From: Saksenaea vasiformis B4078
Lineage: Eukaryota > Mucoromycota > Mucoromycetes > Mucorales > Saksenaeaceae
Length of the DNA: 37,207 nucleotides
NCBI GenBank assembly: GCA_000697055.1
Contig: JNDT01001639.1
Location: 1 to 37,207 of the forward strand
Direction of reading: 5' to 3'
The first letter of the stretch is position 1, and the number at the start of each line of letters is the position of its first letter. A program made the position numbers and the translations under genes. Below the pieces are notes generated by a model that was given only the letters and a program-made list of their open reading frames with translations, did no database searches and was not told where the DNA came from. This document shows, one piece after another, positions 32,406 to 37,207 of this stretch.

Positions 32406-34199
32406 CAACACTTTTCACCCTCTTTCTCTTAATCTCTCTTCCATTTGCATATCATTTTTTCTTTTCCTTTTTTGTTCTGCCATTTTTCGTCTTTCTTCTC
32501 AGTTCCACCTTTCCATTGTAATAAGTACTTTACAGTTCATCATGAAAAAACCTCGTCACTTTTTCTTTTCTATTTTTCTCAAAACCCACTGTAAAACTTT
32601 GTCAGGAGAAACTAGCAGATAATCAACAAAACCCTAAAATTACACTTTTTTTTTCAAACCAACTCGTTTTAGTGTGGTGACTCTCAATGCTGTCTATTTG
32701 AAATTATTCGGCGCTACTTCTAGATGAAGTCTGCACTTTAAAGTTATGTGTTTTTTATATGGTCATCTAATGAACATTTCACGCTCGGATAGCTACAGTT
32801 TGCATTAGAGGATTTCATCTTTACAGATGGATTTCTTAGCTATTGAAAAACACAAAAATGTCTTAAAAAGGGAAATGTTCCACCGATAGCAGTACGTCCT
32901 TTTTGACATTGAGGTGATTCATTGCATCAGTGACAGTTTCTCTATGCCTTAACACAAGGCATGGAAATGTTTCATGATGAGCACATACCAGAATGATCCA
33001 TATTTAAAGAGACGCACGAATTATTTTTTTTATTGTTCGGCTTTGTTTACCTTTAACGTCCCCGGTAAGGATGTCAATTCATTATACCTGCAAAATTATT
33101 CACGTTTTTTGTCTCTTGTTTAGGCTGCATGACCTCTGTCCCGAACCGTCTTTGGCCGTGCGTGTAATTTATGTTCACCACTTAAGTAGATGTTGTCATA
33201 CTCAGCATCACTGATCTTTTTTCGTGATAGATCGCAAGACGCTGGATCGCTTCAAGTCCTCTGCAGACCGTCATGCAATCGGCCACTCCTAGACGCCGAC
33301 ATCCTCCGTCACCACCGCTTCGGTGCGGGGTTGGATCCCCGTGGGGCCATGGGATAACCCCTTCGGGGGGGAGTGAAAGACATCAAAGCATCTTTCATTT
33401 ACTAACCGTGAATTACTTTTTATGCCGCTCGAATAAACGTTGCGTCCACCGGAGAGACCAATTTCATGTAAGTTGATTAACCTTCTGACGTAAAATTGAC
33501 GTATTGACGGCCGTATATTCTATTCTTCTTTAGCGCGAACTAGGCTCTTCAGAGGCTCAAGATTTATTTAGAGCAGCGTATAAAATGATTCAATAAACAG
33601 TATGCACAAGGTTATTCGAGAATATCCACAGCCCTCCGTGTAGACAGTCCGCGGTATTACCCCCCTCCCCTTACAAACGTCTTCCACTGGCTCAATCCCG
33701 AACATGACGCCTTGCTGTCCTTGATCTATATACCGCGATGATGAAGGACGAAAAAACGAAGGCTCTGAAAACAGTAGATCATGCATAAGTTATCAGCTAT
33801 CTGTCTAGAACTTTGGACCTTGGTTGACTCGGATGCACTCAGCCCTCAGTCTATGCGGGCGGCCGGGGTAGGCAGCCACCCTTCAAATCTGTTGTACTGT
33901 ATTTGCTTCAGTGATCGCTGAAAGAAATAAAAAATAGAATTTTACAACAGCTAGTTTGTCACACAAGGTTTTGGAAGATGCCGTTCATGTTTTGCATTGG
34001 TAAGAATATCAGTATCTCCCTCATGGATCTAGCTCCACGTTGCAGTTTCCATAGAAAATATTCCGGGCCTGCGACGATTCTTCTGCTTGCATATCATATC
34101 AAAGAAAGAGTTTTATGGAAGCAGCTCGGCCTTCTGTCGATGCAAACGCACGCATCCAGACATCATCACTTTGTACAATGCTCCCTCGAAATCTCTATT
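32406..34199. other. Gene-poor region holding repeat copy B
   Basis: About 1.8 kb after the RhoGEF gene. It contains the dispersed repeat at 33125-33450 with a run of small GC-rich hairpins. Short ORFs elsewhere (for example 33568-33786 on the minus strand) show no family resemblance. Decayed transposon sequence probably begins before 34200. Confidence 0.45.
33125..33450 (+). repeat. Dispersed repeat, copy B
   Basis: Second locus of the element at 11137-11440, same strand. The first 27 bp match with one mismatch; weaker blocks follow in the same order (GACGCTGGATCGCTTCAAGT, GCGGGGTTGGATCCCCGT, TTACTAACCGTGAATTAC). The part at 33307-33358 is much more GC-rich than its surroundings and can fold into several small stems (CACCG/CGGTG, GGGG/CCCC, CCCC/GGGG). 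The GGGGTTGGATCCCC block is loosely like a Pol III B box, but no A box or full tRNA fold was found. Confidence 0.6.
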
Positions 34200-34684
34200 T
34201 CTACCAATATACCTGGCGATCGCTGAGCTGTCGATCTCGCTGGTCCATTCGCCATATCGCAGAAAAAATAACAACTATGTTCTCCTCATGGTTGATATTT
34301 CGTTTATGGTTGTTACAAGCGGTCCGTGATAAAATATCGCTTACGATTGTTGAACAACTCATACAGATCTTCTGCGACTTTGGATTACCCAAAGTACTTC
34401 AGTCAGATAATGGCACCGATTTCGTAAACGAACTTGTCAAACTATTCGCTGAGAAGTCTGGCATCGATCATCGATTAGTCACCCCTTATCATCCGCGTGC
34501 TAACGGTATTGCTGAGAAGTGGTTGCACACAGCCAAGGAAGTCATCAACAAAAGACTAAACGGTGCAAAGCAAGACTGGGATCTTTACGTTCCTAGCACA
34601 CAATACCCGTCCTTTTGCGTTGATGTTTGCAAGTTCACTGCGGGAAAAAGTCGGTTAATTTTGGTTAAATTTTTGGCTAAATAG
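34200..34684 (+). pseudogene. Degenerate Ty3/gypsy retrotransposon integrase fragment
   Basis: Remnant of the integrase core of an LTR retrotransposon polyprotein. Family signs are spread over all three plus frames: AVDLAGPF just after an in-frame stop, then NNNYVLLMVDISF in a second frame. A third, longer frame holds IFCDFGLPKVLQSDNGTDFVNE and TPYHPRANGIAEKWLHT, which include the second Asp and the Glu of the DDE triad. At least two frameshifts and one stop make it inactive. Integrase similarity ends near 34625, and unrelated AT-rich inverted repeats follow. No reverse transcriptase, RNase H or LTR was recognised, so most of the element is missing or unrecognisable. Confidence 0.8.
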
Positions 34685-34810
34685 TTAACCGAAAAGTTGA
34701 GGGATTAGGAACCTAATCCCCGGAAATGACCAAGATGAAATAACCTGAAAGTGACCTAAATTTTTGGTCGAACTGACCAGAAATAACCATAAGTGACCAA
34801 AAAGTTTGGG
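34640..34810. repeat. MITE-like stretch with nested inverted repeats
   Basis: TCGGTTAA (34651-34658) pairs with TTAACCGA (34685-34692). Just downstream GGGATTAGG and CCTAATCCC (34701-34720) form a tight hairpin with an AA loop. The rest carries several TGACC/TGACCAAA motifs and ATAACC motifs at roughly 15-25 bp spacing. It abuts the end of the integrase similarity and may be the element that broke it. Confidence 0.5.
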
Positions 34811-35010
34811 TACATTTTGATAGTAAAATAGCGGTTCACCACGAATATTGCTACTTTTACATTAGGTATCAGAATCATATAGCATGTTTTAATGCTAAAT
34901 ACAGCAGTATCTGCTTCTTTATTTATTATATATTCTTCACAATTGACTACATTATTGCTGTACCATTACCACCAAATTTATTTCTATTTTTAAGCATCAG
35001 ATGGATCGAG

Positions 35011-35941
35011 CTATTCAGATACTTCTGATGCTTCTGATGATTCTAATGCAGTGTCTCCTACAGATAGTGTCAGTATCAGATTACTTGTGGCAACTGGTAT
35101 CTCATACCTTCATCTACTGTACGCTTGGCCCTCTTGCCTTTGTGGGCAGACAGCTGTTTGCCCGGAGTCTATCAATGGCAGTAGTAACATGTGAAATCAT
35201 GTTATATTCCTTACTCTCTTTCCTTGGCGTGGGTTCCTGGGTAGACCTGGTTGCTCAGATACTGGCTGCTTATTGGCACTTTTGGCCTCGCTATTGTATA
35301 ATTAGCTAGATCAGGACATAACGGGCTTACCGTTTTCTGTACTGCTTGGCTTTATTGTGCCAGCACTCACTGACAAGATGCTTAGCGACCCAGGCATCGG
35401 CACAAGCATTCATAGGCAGGTTGAGGTTGATTCCCCCTTCGATTGCTTCTTGATAAAGGAATGCCTTATCAGAGCTAGGGAGGTCTTTCCAGTTTGGGAC
35501 GAATCTCCCGCTGTCTGTGGATTCTTTGGCCTTGGAATCGCAGGACCACTTTACCCACCGAACAAGCTTGCGGTAGATGTCCTTGGCAGCAGGAGAAAAG
35601 TCGCCGAGAACACCATCATCGGCCTCAGCCTCAGGACCCTCGCTGCCGGAACCATCTGGCTTAGGAATATACGCTTGAATGAACTGAAGGATGTCATTTG
35701 CGTATATCTTGCGTGCTTTGGTCCCATTCATAGGCCTTGGAATTGGGGGAGACTTTGGTGGAGGCCTATTGGCAGCACTGTTTTCTTCGGTCTGGAAGCC
35801 ACGGGTGTCTCGAAGCTGGTGCAAAATAGACAGGATTTCCTCCTGCCGTTGTTCGATACGGTGCACCGTTTCCTGCAGGTCGAGTAACATCTGCGTTTCG
35901 ACGCGCTTGCGCTGGTCGTTCTTAGAGGTACTTGGGTTCAT
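35011..35941 (-). CDS. Unrecognised four-exon gene in repeat-rich DNA
   Basis: Spliced protein of 264 residues. Exon 1 (35331-35941) starts MNPSTSKNDQRKRVE and has an amphipathic helix likely to form a coiled coil (LLDLQETVHRIEQRQEEILSI). A Pro-rich linker and an acidic patch follow, then a region with WVKWSCDSKAKES, PNWKDLPSSDKAFLYQEAIE, CADAWVAKHLVSECWHNKAKQY. The frame ends exactly at CG|GTAAGC, and three further exons (35215-35290, 35108-35168, 35011-35057) join in phase. They give a strongly basic tail (PRNPRQGKR, SAHKGKRAKRTVDE) and a Ser/Glu-rich end, SSEASEVSE. Four frame-keeping exons argue for an active or recently active gene. I do not know the family; basic tail and coiled coil suggest nucleic-acid binding. 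It diverges from the zinc-motif ORF at 36231 with 289 bp between them, an arrangement also seen in two-gene DNA transposons. Confidence 0.72.
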
Positions 35942-36230
35942 TATACGGTACTAATATGGTACAAACACCTGTTATTTAGTATATTTAACAACTGGTAATA
36001 TCTTACTTTGCAATGGAAAACAGTGTAACGCGCAAAAGGGGCTCAATTTCGGTGCTTTTGCTACAGCCTTTTTATACCTTCTCACAGTTTCAGATTAATT
36101 TGCTGATTCTCAATTTTCTAGATTTTAAGGATGATAGTGAACATGTCCGACAATGACTCATGCAATGTGCAAGCAGAAGACGGTATAAATATATACCAAC
36201 CGACAATTTGTTAGATTTACTCTTTTCCAT

Positions 36231-36555
36231 ATGAAGTGCTACAAATGCAAAGTAATTATTCTTCAGAAAGAATGGGATAAGCATCAGTTTTTATGTCCTG
36301 CAAGAAAAAGACAGCACGTGCACACTAATCCTGGCGTTTCGTCTTCCTCAGAAAAACGAACCGGTGTCGTTAAAGGTAAGATTTATTCCCAAAGCAAAGA
36401 TTTACAAAATTCTGACGCTTGTATGATTATTTCTTTTGGAAGATACGCAAAATGATGACAGGGTGGATCCAATGGAAGACGAATATTTCGACCTGGGCAA
36501 TCTAGATGATATGGACACTAGGGGTCGGCACGAACGAATACGAACGAATATATAG
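36231..36555 (+). CDS. Truncated zinc-motif protein, possibly a transposase N-terminus
   Basis: Exon 1 (36231-36375) encodes MKCYKCKVIILQKEWDKHQF then LCPARKRQ: a CxxC pair followed by His and Cys, a possible C2HC zinc knuckle. A GTAAG..AG intron (36376-36442) joins it in phase to an acidic exon, NDDRVDPMEDEYFDLGNLDDMD. The frame then enters the 31-bp repeat element at 36519 and stops at 36555, so the natural C-terminus is missing. Several fungal DNA transposases begin with a similar zinc motif and acidic linker, but no catalytic part is present to prove this. An alternative reading skips the intron and ends at 36455. Confidence 0.5.
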
Positions 36556-36812
36556 ATATTCGTATTCGTTCGTCATATAGAAATAAGTATTCGTATTCAT
36601 TCGTCAAGTAAGAACGAATATTCGTATTCGTTCGTTAAATAGAAATGCATATTCATATTCGTTCGTCAAGTAAGAACGAATATTCGTATTCGTTCGTTAA
36701 ATAGAAATGCATATTCATATTCGTTCGTCAAGTAAAAGCGAATATTCATATTCGTTCGTCAAATAAAATGAATATTCGAATTCGTTCGATTATTCGAGTA
36801 GTGCCATTTTTA
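36519..36812 (+). repeat. 31-bp minisatellite element, right copy
   Basis: Begins TAGGGGTCGGCACGAACGAA and continues with at least seven units of 30-31 bp (unit starts at 36572, 36603, 36634, 36665, 36696, 36727 and 36758). Units alternate between two variants, so 36603-36664 and 36665-36726 are identical 62-bp copies by eye. The far end, GTAGTGCCATTTTTA, could be a decayed inverted copy of the start. The same start and unit lie inverted at 340-476. Confidence 0.85.
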
Positions 36813-36822
36813 TTATTTGCAT

Positions 36823-36980
36823 GTCATTCGTTAATGTTGTAATTAACACGATGTCAATTAAGTAAAAAGAGAAGAAAAGAGAAAAGATATGTCCTTCACT
36901 AATGTTGTAATTAATGAGGCGTCAGTTAAGCGTGAGGTTGAGTAAAGAAACGTACGTCGTTTGCAAATGCTGTAATTAAC
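36823..36980 (+). repeat. Three imperfect copies of a 65-68-bp repeat
   Basis: The block GTCATTCGTTAATGTTGTAA recurs as GTCCTTCACTAATGTTGTAA and GTCGTTTGCAAATGCTGTAA, at 36823, 36891 and 36956, each followed by ATTAA and a GTCARTTAAG-like segment. Spacing is 68 and 65 bp. It directly follows the 31-bp element. Confidence 0.7.
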
Positions 36981-37207
36981 TAAGTATCCGTTAAACTATT
37001 GGAGCAGTAAAAAAAAAAAAAGAACTAATTCAGAAACGTAATCCAAGAGAAAGGTCCAATTGAGACAGTAAACACTTTTATTCTATATATCCAAAAGTTT
37101 GGACCAAGCATCTACTAACACACTATACTTAACTGTTTCGGGTTTCAAACAGTTACGCGAAAACGGCACAAAGAACTTCGCATGCGAAAAGCAACGTTCT
37201 GAAGGTG
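36981..37207. other. Window end, no gene recognised
   Basis: About 230 bp of AT-rich sequence with an A run (37009-37021). Nothing coding or structured was recognised. Confidence 0.5.

Noticed and set aside
33279..33346. Possible tRNA or tRNA-like gene
   Set aside because: A T-arm-like GGGGTTGGATCCCC is present, but no A box, anticodon arm or matching acceptor stem could be built.
35001..35309. Hydrophobic plus-strand ORF (102 codons)
   Set aside because: Antisense to three small exons of the well-spliced minus-strand gene.
1..37207. CRISPR arrays, bacterial operons, rRNA genes
   Set aside because: Spliced genes show a eukaryotic nuclear locus; repeats lack unique regular spacers and no rRNA motif was seen.

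Overview
The window is nuclear DNA from a filamentous fungus, most likely an early-diverging (Mucoromycota, Mucorales-like) species. Genes are compact and cut by many short introns with GT..AG borders and very T- or A-rich interiors. The proteins include fungal types such as a Rom2-like DEP-DH-PH-CNH RhoGEF and an Arc40-type Arp2/3 subunit. The species assignment is an inference from gene style, not from a marker gene. Exon chains were worked out by hand from splice sites, reading-frame continuity and family resemblance, so single junctions may be off by a few bases.

Left part (1-12000): simple A/T-rich arrays and a copy of a 31-bp-unit repeat come first. Then, all on the minus strand, are an Obg-like ATPase with a probable mitochondrial presequence (2322-4108), a PAK/STE20-like kinase without a visible CRIB motif (5109-6861), an unrecognised low-complexity protein (7700-9384) and ribosomal protein eS19 (9964-10585).

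Middle (12000-28400): a 63-residue unrecognised protein, a small zinc/OB-fold protein resembling the C-terminal part of RPA1, a four-TM RING-H2 ubiquitin ligase of a type well known in plants, an EF-hand mitochondrial carrier, ARPC1/Arc40, and two direct copies of kynurenine 3-monooxygenase (20714-22602 and 24842-26705) separated by a C2H2 zinc-finger gene on the opposite strand. Several pairs are convergent with very short gaps (50-220 bp between stops). Others are divergent with 1-1.6 kb shared upstream regions.

Right part (28400-37207): a complete Rom2-type Rho1 exchange factor (28444-32405), followed by repeat-rich accessory DNA. This holds a dispersed repeat that also occurs near 11.1-11.4 kb, a frameshifted Ty3/gypsy integrase remnant, a MITE-like stretch, a well-spliced four-exon gene of unknown function on the minus strand (35011-35941), and a divergent zinc-motif ORF (36231-36555) whose reading frame runs out inside a 31-bp minisatellite element. 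The same element lies in opposite orientation at 340-476.

Functionally the host genes are mostly housekeeping: translation (eS19), mitochondrial function (Obg-like ATPase, carrier, KMO on the outer membrane), cell polarity and actin (RhoGEF, PAK-like kinase, Arp2/3) and ubiquitination. No operon-like logic is expected or seen. No tRNA, rRNA or CRISPR was recognised.
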